Of a DNA stretch of 64,000 nt, positions 35,237 to 43,983 are shown one piece after another; positions within the stretch are counted from its first letter, which is position 1, and each line of letters begins with the position of its first letter. Made by a program: the position numbers and the translations under genes. Source of the stretch: JBJMQS01 sp045802605 (GTDB lineage: Bacteria; Planctomycetota; Planctomycetia; Gemmatales; Gemmataceae); the NCBI GenBank assembly GCA_045802605.1, contig JBJMQS010000070.1, forward strand, positions 62,001-126,000, given 5' to 3'. The notes beneath the pieces are model-generated. The model saw only the letters and a list, made by a program, of their open reading frames with translations, had not been told where the DNA came from and did not search any database.

Positions 35237-37048
35237 TCACATGTACTCGTAACCGATTTGGAACGCGATACGCCCATCCGGCATCTTGCGGATGTTGGTG
35301 ATGTACACGTTCCAGCCGCCAGTCAAGGTCGGCCGGCTTGAAGGGGTCGTATCGGGTGTGAACGCTGTGTTCGCGGAACTCGGATAGGGTACGGAGCCTA
35401 AGAATTTCCTCGCCGCGTTTGGCCCGGTGATGCCGTGCGCCTCTTCCAGGATCGGGCGGCCATTCACCACGCGCCAGATCAATAAGCCCTCTGCCGGCAG
35501 TTCGCGGTCGAAGCCCATCTTTTTGCGGTTCTCCAATAGTAAGTATTCTTCACCATCGGAGCGCAACAAAATCTTGTAGCATTCGTGGTCGGAGCCAGTG
35601 ACCGGGTTCAGGATCAGTTTCTGTTTGACGCGCGGGTCGATCACGACCGGCTTGAGCCAGCCGAGTTGCTCTTTGCACCACGCCGAGAAATGCAACGGCC
35701 GGCCATCTTGGCCGTGACCCGATGACATGCTGCACCAGATGCCGACGTCGGCAGCTTCCGGGGCCTCGGGCCGGCCATAAAGATCCGGCAGGCCGAGCAT
35801 ATGGCCAAATTCGTGGCTGATCACGCTGATCGACGACATTTTCTCGCCGCCCTCGGCGACGATAAAGTACGGCCAGGCGTGATTGTGGTAGCGGAACGTC
35901 GAGCGGTGCGGCCAAAAGATGCCGCCGCGCTGCGTTGCGACTTTCGAGCCGGCGTAGATGAAGAAGATGCCGTCGTACTTCTTCAGTACGTCATCGCCTT
36001 CGCGCTTTAACAGTTCGTCACAGGCTTCGACTTGCAGTGCCCAGCGATTGGAGGTCTGGGTGTATTCGACCCGCTTTTTGCCGACTGTCACAGCGTCGAA
36101 CACTTTGCCGTCTATCTTGAACTTGCCACACGACATCTCTTGGTAATAGTCGTTCACACTGCCGTAGACCGTTTGGCCGGTGGGGCTGCGGTCCTTGTAT
36201 TTGCCGATGCTGAAGACGGCGCTATCCCAGGCTGAGGTTGGCAGCTTCTCATTGAGCTTTTGGTCATTGAATTGGATCGGGATGACGGCCAGTTTGTAAA
36301 CCGGATCACGGAAGACGCGCGGATTGCGATCGTCCCAGCCGGATAAGGTCGGCATATCTTCGACCAATCGGGCAGCGGCCACTTCCACCGCGACTTCCAA
36401 TGGCTTGTCTTCACGAATGAAGGAGACCTTCACCGTGTCGCCAGGTGCGTGATCCGCCAGTCGATTACGAACCGCTTCGGCCGAGCGGGTGGCCCAGCCA
36501 TCCATGGTGCGAACTACGTCGCCTGGCTTCAGGCCGGCCATTTGGGCTGGTGAGCCCGGTGTAACGCCGGTAATGCGCACACCGTATTCACTCTCCTCGA
36601 GCTGCACGCCGATCATGGGCGGCGGCGCACTGGTGTCGCGTAGCGGATTCGAAGGTGCTGTGAGCGAAATCTTGGCTGTCAGCGGTTTGGTTCCGCGCTC
36701 GACGGCGATGGTGACCGACTGACCGGGCCACTTCTCAGCCATGTATTGGCGAACGGCGTCTCGGTCGATGAATTTCTGGCCGTCAATCGTCGTGATCACG
36801 TCGCCGACGGCCAAATCGCTTTTGTCGGCTGGTGAGCTTTTTTCGATATCGGAAATGCGCAGCTTGCCGCTAGCCACTTCGACGGCGACGCCGAGGTGGC
36901 CGGTTTGATGGGGACCCGTGCGTTTAGACTTCGCTGTAGTCGCTTGGTCCGTCGTCACGTAGCCGGTCAAATCCGTGGCCGAGTCGGCCCAGATCGGCCC
37001 CGCGATGAGGACAAGAATTAACGCCAGTAACCGTACCCGCCTTGGCAT
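35237..37048 (-). CDS. Secreted M6-like metalloprotease with two PDZ domains
   Basis: A 603-residue exported protease. Signal peptide about 1-22 (ends PIWA). Two PDZ-like domains: one around 48-135 (LGVAVEVASGKLRISDIEKS, GDVITTIDGQ) and one around 140-225 (IGVQLEESEYGVRI, LKPGDVVRTMDG). The catalytic part has HEFGHMLGLPD (about 415), an HExxHxxGxxD-type zinc site as in the immune-inhibitor-A (M6) family. A C-terminal beta domain follows. The ATG at 37048 has GAGGGAA upstream. The PDZ pair probably recognises substrate C-termini, as in HtrA (inference). Confidence 0.87.
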   Translation of the reverse strand: MPRRVRLLALILVLIAGPIWADSATDLTGYVTTDQATTAKSKRTGPHQTGHLGVAVEVASGKLRISDIEKSSPADKSDLAVGDVITTIDGQKFIDRDAVRQYMAEKWPGQSVTIAVERGTKPLTAKISLTAPSNPLRDTSAPPPMIGVQLEESEYGVRITGVTPGSPAQMAGLKPGDVVRTMDGWATRSAEAVRNRLADHAPGDTVKVSFIREDKPLEVAVEVAAARLVEDMPTLSGWDDRNPRVFRDPVYKLAVIPIQFNDQKLNEKLPTSAWDSAVFSIGKYKDRSPTGQTVYGSVNDYYQEMSCGKFKIDGKVFDAVTVGKKRVEYTQTSNRWALQVEACDELLKREGDDVLKKYDGIFFIYAGSKVATQRGGIFWPHRSTFRYHNHAWPYFIVAEGGEKMSSISVISHEFGHMLGLPDLYGRPEAPEAADVGIWCSMSSGHGQDGRPLHFSAWCKEQLGWLKPVVIDPRVKQKLILNPVTGSDHECYKILLRSDGEEYLLLENRKKMGFDRELPAEGLLIWRVVNGRPILEEAHGITGPNAARKFLGSVPYPSSANTAFTPDTTPSSRPTLTGGWNVYITNIRKMPDGRIAFQIGYEYM

Positions 37049-37155
37049 GGTTCCCTCAGTTGAGCTCATAGACAGAATATCGGACGGTTGATCGATTATA
37101 GTGTACGTCTCCTGACAGTTGCGTCAGGGCAAAATCATTGGTTTTTTAGGTTGCA

Positions 37156-37926
37156 ATGGCCACGGACACCACTGAATACGAGTTAGGTGTGCCTATCCCG
37201 GGCCAAATCCTGCCGCCCGAGCGATGGACACAAACGGCCCTGAAACGCTATCCAGAGGGCGGCCCTATCGATTGGACGGCACTTTTTGGGCGTAAAGCCC
37301 CGGTGGTATTGGACATCGGCTGTGGTAACGGGCGGTTCACCCTCCAAAGCGCCGTCGAGCGTCCTGACTTCGATCACCTAGCCGTGGACACCTTGCCAGT
37401 GGTAATTCGCTACGCTCGCCGTCGTGGCAATCAACGTGGATTGACCAATGTTCGCTTCGCCGTCGGCGGCGGGAGAGACTTGCTGAGCGAGCATGTCGCG
37501 CCGCAGTCTGTCCGCGAGATCCACTGTTATCACCCACAGCCTTACTACGATTCCCGGCAGGTCTATCGACGATTGATCACGCCGGAGTTTCTAACCTTGG
37601 TGCATCGCGCTTTGGAACCAGGCGGGCTGTTTGTCCTGCAAACAGATAACCCCGGCTACTGGCGCTATGCGATGAAAGTCGTTCCGATCTTTTTCGATTG
37701 TCAGGAACTTCACCACCCTTGGCCGGATGCGCCGGAAGGTCGCACACGGCGCGAAATCATCGCCATGCGCCAAGGTTTGAAAGTGTTCCGAGGAACCGGC
37801 ACTCCACGTAGCGGATTGAGTGAGGCGGAAGCGCGAGCCATGGCCGAGAAATTGCTGGCGCCCACATTCGATGCGGACCGAAGGTTGCGCGAGCTGGACG
37901 AGATCGAGAAACAATCCAGTTCGTGA
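37156..37926 (+). CDS. trmB: tRNA (guanine-N7)-methyltransferase-like protein
   Basis: A 256-residue SAM-dependent methyltransferase. Motif I VVLDIGCGNGRFTLQ (about 49-63), then a TrmB-type region: HCYHPQPYYDSRQVYRRLITPEF. Canonical TrmB has PDPWPKxRHxKRR here; HPQPYYDSRQVYRR fits the spacing but changes the WPK core, so this is a divergent member. The N-terminal 40 residues are unlike the usual start. It lies between the convergent pair at 37939 and the M6 protease, on its own promoter. Confidence 0.75.
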   Translation: MATDTTEYELGVPIPGQILPPERWTQTALKRYPEGGPIDWTALFGRKAPVVLDIGCGNGRFTLQSAVERPDFDHLAVDTLPVVIRYARRRGNQRGLTNVRFAVGGGRDLLSEHVAPQSVREIHCYHPQPYYDSRQVYRRLITPEFLTLVHRALEPGGLFVLQTDNPGYWRYAMKVVPIFFDCQELHHPWPDAPEGRTRREIIAMRQGLKVFRGTGTPRSGLSEAEARAMAEKLLAPTFDADRRLRELDEIEKQSSS

Positions 37927-37938
37927 ACGTACACATGG

Positions 37939-38157
37939 CTAAGCTACGCGCTCGGCCTTTGCCGACTGACCTAATAGTTTGCGGACAGCAATCAGTGCCT
38001 CGTCATCCTCAAGGTCCCACACGGCACCATTGTCCAGTCTTCCCGCCGTCGTTGCGATGTTGGCAATCATTTGCCCTAATCGCCACTCGGGACGCAGACG
38101 ACTGAGTTCCGCGAGTGCCGCCAACACTTCAGCTCGTGTCTGTTCGCTCGCGTTCAT
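37939..38157 (-). CDS. Small conserved protein of unknown function
   Basis: A 72-residue helical protein with the pattern RAEVLAALAELSRLRPEWRLGQMIANIA and an acidic WDLEDDEAL segment. I recall similar short proteins in planctomycete genomes, without a known role. The ATG at 38157 has GGAGAACG upstream and overlaps the TGA of the frameshifted gene before it (ATGA), so the two formed an operon. Confidence 0.7.
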   Translation of the reverse strand: MNASEQTRAEVLAALAELSRLRPEWRLGQMIANIATTAGRLDNGAVWDLEDDEALIAVRKLLGQSAKAERVA

Positions 38158-38452
38158 AATCGTTCTCCGACTGTTGGTAATCCACTCAATGACCCGTCCA
38201 GCTTTCCCGTGACCTCCACCGGCACCATTGTTCCGGGTGCGTATTTCGCGATGCGGGTAGCTCGGGTCACCCCGTCGTAAATGACCAGCAGTCCGTCATT
38301 GCCTCTTTTGACCTCTATTGCGGGCATGCCAGCCGTTCCATTGCCGTAGCGTGCAAGCTGCTGATGAACTTTTGTCGGGTTAGCACCATCCCGACGCGTA
38401 CCCGGGAGACGCAGGATTGAGGATCAACCTGCAAGAACTCTCGGATGGGCAT
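38154..38452 (-). pseudogene. ParB-like domain protein disrupted by a frameshift
   Basis: From ATG 38452 the minus strand reads MPIREFLQVD, then the homologous frame switches by one base (around 38423-38428) and continues as LRLPGTRRDGANPTKVHQQL, ARYGNGTAGMPAIEVKRG and LLVIYDGVTRATRIAKYAPG, ending in GERL and a TGA at 38154. The IEVxRGxDGxLxIYDGVTRA pattern resembles the ParB/sulfiredoxin-like nucleotide-binding fold. The span is 299 bases, one short of a multiple of three, as expected for a single-base loss. The downstream partner gene is intact. Confidence 0.65.
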
Positions 38453-38503
38453 GATTGAAATCTAGCAAGAAACGTCCGGAAACACTATTCACAGGTTCGC
38501 AGT

Positions 38504-41158
38504 TCATTGTTTCAGTTGATTCAACCACGCCTCGGGAACGACAAACGCGCCGCCGGGCCGCAATTGCAGCCAACCCAAATCCGCTGATGGCGGTGCACCT
38601 GCGGAGAGCATCGCGGCGACCACGCCGGCCATGAATCCGTTGGCCTGTGCGGAGCCGCGGGACGTAATTCCTCCGAAGACAAATTCGTCGGGCACGATCA
38701 AGGTCGGCCGCGTGACGAGCGACAAGCTCGGGGATGAACCAATTGCGCTGTAGGGCTGAAGCCGCCCGGCATTGTTGCCGGCGCCGATGACGACCGCTGC
38801 GCGGGCGTCGCCGGGCGAGCCTATCCCGCCGAGACCCGTGCGGAAGTCTGCAAAGACTGGCCGACCGGCGTCGCGGCTCTTGTCATCCAACACCGAAACT
38901 GTCACTCGAGGATAGACTTCGCCATGTCTGAGCGCTGCAGGAATAGTCGCAACTTCGGGCGGAGTCGTGGAGACAGCTAGCTTTCCTTCCAACCGAACGG
39001 CATACGTGCCGGCAACATCCGTGGTGAACTCGATCACTTGCTCAAAGCTCGCCCAGCCGCGACCTCGTGCGAGCATCTGCGGCAGCGTCGCGCTGCGGGC
39101 CAGTACGATCATGTCATCGGAGGATAATTTTTGCCCCGAAGGATCGCGTTGACGCAGGAGCACGGGCTGGAGATTCGTCAGTGGCGTTCGCCAACGGGTC
39201 AGATCGACTGGAGCTAACGGATCTTGCGCCTCGGTCCATTGCACCGCCAACCGCAGCCTGGCCCCGGCTGGAATTTGACTCGCCGGTCCACCTTCATGCG
39301 GCTGCCAACCGAGGAAATTCAATTCGCGCGTCCAGCGATTGACGGGCAGCGGCATCACAGGTGGCGCGAATTCCAAAACGCCGTTGCCATCGACATCCCA
39401 GAGCGGTCCAGCCCACGCTTGGCCTTGGGTGTCACCGGCCGATTGCAGCCACGTCGCCGCGCCGACTTTGGCGGGGCGAGTTCCAAGTTGGGCTGGTCCA
39501 TCCAAGAACGCCGCGACGGCGCCGGTCCCATCGGCGGGGAGACCGTCGAGCCAGTTCAGATTGTTGGCGACGACCGAGGCGTAGCGCAGATTGAAGAGAT
39601 CTTGTTCAAGATTGGTGAATCGCGCAATCAGTTGTTCATACTCGCTCTCCTTGCGTTCCTGATCTCGGAGCCGGTTTTGCAGATCGACTCGACGTTTCTG
39701 CGCCTCTTCGCTGGCGTCGAAATTCTCGGAATCGACTCGCCGTTCTTCATTGAGGCGGGCGCGAGCATCCCGCAGTTGCACATCGGATTGCAAAAGCTCC
39801 TCGTGCCGAAGCCGGAGAGCTTCACTCCGACCAGGAAGTCCGGCGACTGCGTGAGCGATAGAGATAACCTGGTACGGCGCGGCCGGGTCCACGCGGATCA
39901 AGACGATTTCCGCCAATGGAGCGGCGAGCGCCGCGGCAAGGGCCGCGAGTGTGCCGCGGCCCGCTCGGTCATCGGGCAGCGGGTCGGGCTGCAGCGTGAC
40001 ATTCCGCTCAGCGGTTAGATCGATGAACTTGGTTTGATGGGGCAGGGATCGATTGAGATAGCGATTCAGTCCGGCGAAGTCGCCATCGATGATGACGAGT
40101 TTGATCCCGCGGCCCGTGCCCGATTTGTGAAGTCGAGAGAGATTGGTCGTGACCAACACATTGCCAGGGTTGATGCCATCGCTCGTGCCAACTGGTGGCG
40201 ACGCGGCCACCGGCAGTCGCACGCTCGCCACCTCGGGCAAGGCGGCTAACTCGCGGGCCGCACCGGCGGTGCTTACGACAGTGACGATCTGGCCGGCCAC
40301 TCCCTCGATGGTCAGATTCGCGGCCGACCTGAGGCGCGCTCCCCATTGCGGATTGGCTGTGTTTGGCGCATCGAGCAGAACCACATCGAGGCGGGTGTGG
40401 GTAGCGGCTCCATTGTCGGAATTCAAAAGCGCGATGAGATCCGGGCTCACTTTGACATCCGTCGCGGCAAGGACCGGCGGAATAGCGTCTGCCACCAGTG
40501 GCAGTCCCTCGGGCTGCGGCTCGACACGGATGACGCGCAGCGGAGAAACCGAGCGGATAGGTTCGGGCAGCGCGTCCGGGCTGTCGATCGGTGAGAGCCA
40601 ACCGCCCGGCTGCAGCCGCAGATCACCCAACAACAAAGGAACCATGTTGGCCGGCATGGTGCCGACCAACAGCGTCGCGTCGCGGTGATCGTAGCCCACT
40701 TTCTCGATGAACCCGAGCCGGGCTAATCGTTCGCGCGTTTGTTGTGCGAGGAGTCGCTGGCGAACGGGTGCCAGCCCGCGTGTCAATTCGATTCGAACCG
40801 GGACCCGCGCATCGCCCTCCGGCAGTTTCCAGTCGGCAGGTGTCAGCAGTACAGTCTGAACGTGCGGCTCGGCCAAGACGCGCTCGAGCGCAGCCGACGG
40901 CAGCCGGCCCCGCATCCGCTCGGCGTTGGGATCAGTTGCATCTTCGCGAGGCGATTCTTCGCGGACCAATCCGGCCGCATCGAGATCGCGGGTGAGATCG
41001 AGATATTGGCGGATGCGTTCGTTGCGCGGCGCGCGGATGCGATACCGCAACTCGACGTCGTACTCTTTTGGCGGCGGCGGCGCGACGACCTGCCCGACCA
41101 GCGGGCCGGCGAACAAGCAGATGCACAACCACGGACCGCAACGGCGAAGAGGCGTCAT
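38504..41158 (-). CDS. Secreted subtilase-like protein with a degenerate active site
   Basis: An 884-residue protein with a signal peptide (about 1-22). An N-terminal region of about 330 residues is unassigned. From about 345 it follows the S8 subtilase order: GRGIKLVIIDGDF (Asp site), then GRGTLAALAAAL, where the catalytic His of HGTHVAG is replaced (GRGTL), a VIGAGNNAG block for the oxyanion region, and SRGSAQANGFMAGVVAAML for the Ser site. A coiled stretch (about 470-525) is inserted. The loss of His predicts no peptidase activity; a binding role is possible. No subtilase homology search could be run. It is the longest minus-strand gene and has a palindrome 30 bases upstream. Confidence 0.75.
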   Translation of the reverse strand: MTPLRRCGPWLCICLFAGPLVGQVVAPPPPKEYDVELRYRIRAPRNERIRQYLDLTRDLDAAGLVREESPREDATDPNAERMRGRLPSAALERVLAEPHVQTVLLTPADWKLPEGDARVPVRIELTRGLAPVRQRLLAQQTRERLARLGFIEKVGYDHRDATLLVGTMPANMVPLLLGDLRLQPGGWLSPIDSPDALPEPIRSVSPLRVIRVEPQPEGLPLVADAIPPVLAATDVKVSPDLIALLNSDNGAATHTRLDVVLLDAPNTANPQWGARLRSAANLTIEGVAGQIVTVVSTAGAARELAALPEVASVRLPVAASPPVGTSDGINPGNVLVTTNLSRLHKSGTGRGIKLVIIDGDFAGLNRYLNRSLPHQTKFIDLTAERNVTLQPDPLPDDRAGRGTLAALAAALAAPLAEIVLIRVDPAAPYQVISIAHAVAGLPGRSEALRLRHEELLQSDVQLRDARARLNEERRVDSENFDASEEAQKRRVDLQNRLRDQERKESEYEQLIARFTNLEQDLFNLRYASVVANNLNWLDGLPADGTGAVAAFLDGPAQLGTRPAKVGAATWLQSAGDTQGQAWAGPLWDVDGNGVLEFAPPVMPLPVNRWTRELNFLGWQPHEGGPASQIPAGARLRLAVQWTEAQDPLAPVDLTRWRTPLTNLQPVLLRQRDPSGQKLSSDDMIVLARSATLPQMLARGRGWASFEQVIEFTTDVAGTYAVRLEGKLAVSTTPPEVATIPAALRHGEVYPRVTVSVLDDKSRDAGRPVFADFRTGLGGIGSPGDARAAVVIGAGNNAGRLQPYSAIGSSPSLSLVTRPTLIVPDEFVFGGITSRGSAQANGFMAGVVAAMLSAGAPPSADLGWLQLRPGGAFVVPEAWLNQLKQ

Positions 41159-41188
41159 GCGGCATCACCTCGCGAAAATCCAGGCGCA

Positions 41189-41212
41189 GTGTCCCAATTG
41201 CAATTGTGACAC
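41189..41212. promoter_or_regulatory. Palindrome upstream of the subtilase-like gene
   Basis: GTGTCCCAATTG / CAATTGTGACAC, a 24-base inverted repeat with one mismatch and no loop, centred about 42 bases before the minus-strand ATG at 41158. Shape and place fit a dimeric repressor site; no cognate regulator is visible. The rest of this gap (41213-41392) shows no gene. Confidence 0.35.
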
Positions 41213-41392
41213 GGATTTGGCCGGGCGTGTGGACATGGTTCTTTTCACGTTAGGACAGCCACGGAATTCACGGAATTTGTAAGCATCGCACGGATCGAAA
41301 GGATTAAGACACCTGCTACGATCTTAGTTGGCGGCATGAATTGCTGATCGGAAACGATGACGAGAATCAAGTTTGAATTGTTAAGAGGATGA

Positions 41393-41427
41393 AGCGCCAG
41401 CGAATACGATTTCTTCTCGCTGGCGCT
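41393..41427 (-). terminator. Hairpin after the M20 peptidase gene
   Basis: Perfect 11-base stem AGCGCCAGCGA / TCGCTGGCGCT with a 13-base loop, 18 bases beyond the minus-strand stop at 41445. No T-run. Confidence 0.55.
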
Positions 41428-41444
41428 CCATGGATAACGCAGGG

Positions 41445-42842
41445 CTACTTCACCTTGTTCGGCGCCAACTTGCCGATGTTCTCGAAGAAGTGGGCCAGGG
41501 ACGCCATGAGCTTCTTGAAGTCGCCTTCGTGCAGGCTTTCGTTCGGGGCGTGAGCGTTGGAGGCCGGGTCTTCGATGCCCATGAGCAAGGCGGGTGCGCC
41601 GCCGAACAATTCAGCCAGCGGACCCACGAAGCCGATTGAGCCGCCGCAGCCGATGGCGACCGGCTTGCGGTCGAAGCCGGCTTGCATGGCCGAGAGGGCC
41701 GCTTCAAACGCGGGGCCATTCGGGTCAGTCATCCACCATTTCACGGAACCTTGCGGCGTGCATTTCACTTCGACGCCCCACGGTGGATCCTTCTGCAGGA
41801 AGTCGATGAGTTGCTGCTGCACGGTTTCCGGATCCTGGTCCGGCACGATCCGGCAACTGACAATGGCCGAGGCCTTCGGCAGCACTTGGTTCGATGCACC
41901 TTTGATCGTCGATGCTTCCTGCGCGACTACGGTGGCCGCGGGCTTGCGCCAGGTTTGCTCGTACATCGTTGAGCCAGTTTCCATGGCCAGCTTGGCGCTT
42001 GTGACCATGCCGAGTTCTTTGCGAAGCTTTGGTTCGTCAAAGGGCAGTTCCGCGAACGCCTTCTTTTCCTTCTCGGTCAATCGGCGGACGCGCTCGTTGA
42101 AACCCGTGATCGGTAGCGGGCCGTTACCCCAATAGAGCCGGCTCAAGATCACGTTGAGTGCGAGTGCTGCGTCCGGCACCGCGCCCCCGCCCATGCCGCT
42201 GTGTACCGGCAACGTCGCGGAGGAGACATCGACTTGCACGGCGACGATGCCGCGGAGCGAATAGGTGATGCTCGGCAAGCCGACTTCGATGTTCTCAGTA
42301 TCGCAAACGACGATCACGTCCGATTTGATCTTTGTCTTGTACTGATCAAAGAACCGCATGAGGTTCTTGGAGCCAATCTCCTCTTCGCCTTCGACCAACA
42401 TCTTGATGTTGCAGGGCAGGCTGCCGCGACCCTTCAAGAATGCAGCCACCGCGCCGAGTTGGGCCGAGATCGCGCCTTTGTCGTCGGCGGCGCCACGGGC
42501 ATAGAGCCGGCCGTCGCGGCGGGTGAGCTTCCAGGGCTCGCTCTTCCACTGCTCGACGTAATTGATCGGCTGCACGTCGTGATGGGCGTACAAGAAGACG
42601 GTGGGTTTGTCGGGGCTGACGATGCACTCGCCATAGGCGTAGGGCAGCGAGTCGCCGCACCGCAGCACCTCGACGTTATTCAGCCCCGCTTCCCGCATGA
42701 GCTGGCAGGTGAGGTTCGCGGTGCGCTCGATTTGCTTGTTGTGCTCGCCATCGGTGCTGATGCTGGGGATGGCGACCAGGTCGGCCAGACCGCGGATGAT
42801 TTCTTCGTGGTGCTTGTCAAGCCAGGACAGGACTTCGCGCAT
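41445..42842 (-). CDS. M20 family peptidase (dipeptidase/ArgE/DapE-like)
   Basis: A 465-residue cytoplasmic zinc peptidase without signal peptide. Metal-site motifs: FLYAHHDVQP (about 84-93), GAADDKGAI, and VEGEEEIGSKNL with the catalytic Glu pair, plus a dimerisation domain around 190-310. It is in the M20A/CPG2-carnosinase branch, which hydrolyses dipeptides. The ATG at 42842 has GAGGGAAATC upstream; a longer form to 42857 has none. No operon partners. Confidence 0.9.
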   Translation of the reverse strand: MREVLSWLDKHHEEIIRGLADLVAIPSISTDGEHNKQIERTANLTCQLMREAGLNNVEVLRCGDSLPYAYGECIVSPDKPTVFLYAHHDVQPINYVEQWKSEPWKLTRRDGRLYARGAADDKGAISAQLGAVAAFLKGRGSLPCNIKMLVEGEEEIGSKNLMRFFDQYKTKIKSDVIVVCDTENIEVGLPSITYSLRGIVAVQVDVSSATLPVHSGMGGGAVPDAALALNVILSRLYWGNGPLPITGFNERVRRLTEKEKKAFAELPFDEPKLRKELGMVTSAKLAMETGSTMYEQTWRKPAATVVAQEASTIKGASNQVLPKASAIVSCRIVPDQDPETVQQQLIDFLQKDPPWGVEVKCTPQGSVKWWMTDPNGPAFEAALSAMQAGFDRKPVAIGCGGSIGFVGPLAELFGGAPALLMGIEDPASNAHAPNESLHEGDFKKLMASLAHFFENIGKLAPNKVK

Positions 42843-43009
42843 GGTGATTTCCCTCAAGCTGTGGATGGAAATTGTAACCGAGCGGGGGCGTGGGGGAAAG
42901 GAGCAATCGGCATAAGTCCAGACGTCCGGTACCGCGACAATTGCTGCGGATTCTTTGATGCGGATTGGAAAGGCAAGCAGCTTCGATCGCGTGTCCTGTG
43001 TAATTCCGA

Positions 43010-43198
43010 GTGATACCCCATGTCATTCCTAGGCCCCACAGTTTCGTTCCAAGGCTCCATCGTGTGATCCGAGGCCACTCCCGTGTCATTCCCGAGCCCC
43101 AAAGGTGTCATTCCCGAGCGCTCCCTCGTGTCATCCCGAGGCTTTGCGAGGGATCTGCCCAACCAGATCCCTCGCAAAGCCTCGGGATGACACGAGGG
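43010..43198. repeat. Degenerate 22-24 bp tandem array ending in a 35-bp perfect hairpin
   Basis: About six units of GTGTCATTCCCGAGCCCCAA type (43018-43157), increasingly similar to the right. The last unit leads into a perfect inverted repeat: arms 43123-43157 and 43164-43198 around the 6-base loop CCCAAC. Part of the 1.1-kb gene-free stretch 42843-43983. Confidence 0.9.
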
Positions 43199-43226
43199 GG
43201 CACTCGGGACTGGCACAAAGTCCTGT

Positions 43227-43743
43227 GCGCGCAGCGCTGCCTGGGAAAATGCGAGCGGGATCGTTTTAGTTTTTGTTGTTGTTGGTGAATCTTCCACTTT
43301 CGGAAGCGCCGGGGCACGCGCCCCATCAGTCGCAAAGTGGGAAGTTGACGAAGCTCGCCGCCTTGTGTTTAAGGGCGGCTTTGCCGGGCGAGCAGTGGAA
43401 ATTGGCCGCCCGGTCGTCGCTTGCGGTGGTGGTAGTGGTGGTGGTGTTCGTCTGCGACGACCGCAATTGGGCTTTTTCCGTCTCACTTTGAAGGTGAGGT
43501 CGGACTCACGCCAGTGAGGCATAAGCCTCACCGCAGTGAGAGTGGCCCGCTCGCATCCCCCAGAACAGTCCGCAGACATTCCTGCTAACCTCAGCTGCGG
43601 CCAACAGGAAATGCCAAGAGCAAATATCCGACACTTTTGGGGGAAAGGCAAATGAAAATGGGAATAGGATGTTGCAGTTAGGTCGTGGATCAGATTGTCT
43701 GAATCTGGTTTGGGTGGCCGGGGCTGTGTCTTCGAAGCCCCAG
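43227..43743. repeat. 0.5-kb dispersed repeat, copy B (inverted relative to copy A)
   Basis: Reverse-complement homologue of 26501-26972, with the same outer ends (CTGGGAAAATGCGAGCGGG on the left; the GGGGCTTCGAAGAC block on the right) and the same trinucleotide run in the middle. It carries an extra palindrome of TGAGGCTTATGCCTCA type that copy A lacks. A minus-strand frame of 323 codons crosses it and the tandem array, but frame is not conserved with copy A, so coding is unlikely. 43744-43983 has no visible gene. Confidence 0.85.
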
Positions 43744-43983
43744 GACTGGGGTGTCGCAATGCCTCCACCCCAGGCACCCGTCGGAAACGAGCGAGAAAGA
43801 TGGCCGGACCTACAAATGCGCGCATCGCTGGCGTACGCCATCTAGTACGCAGGCCATTTTCAGCTACATCGTAAAGGTCGTAGGGAATCAGAAGTTAATT
43901 GCAGGCGATTTGAGGAACGCGTAATATTCCTACTAAAGATTGATTATTCATTGGTCAGCCGCTAAAGCCTCCGGGAGAATTTC

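Noticed and set aside
42854..43825. 323-codon minus-strand frame across repeats
   Set aside because: It reads through the hairpin, the tandem array and the 0.5-kb repeat; frame is not kept in the other copy of that repeat.
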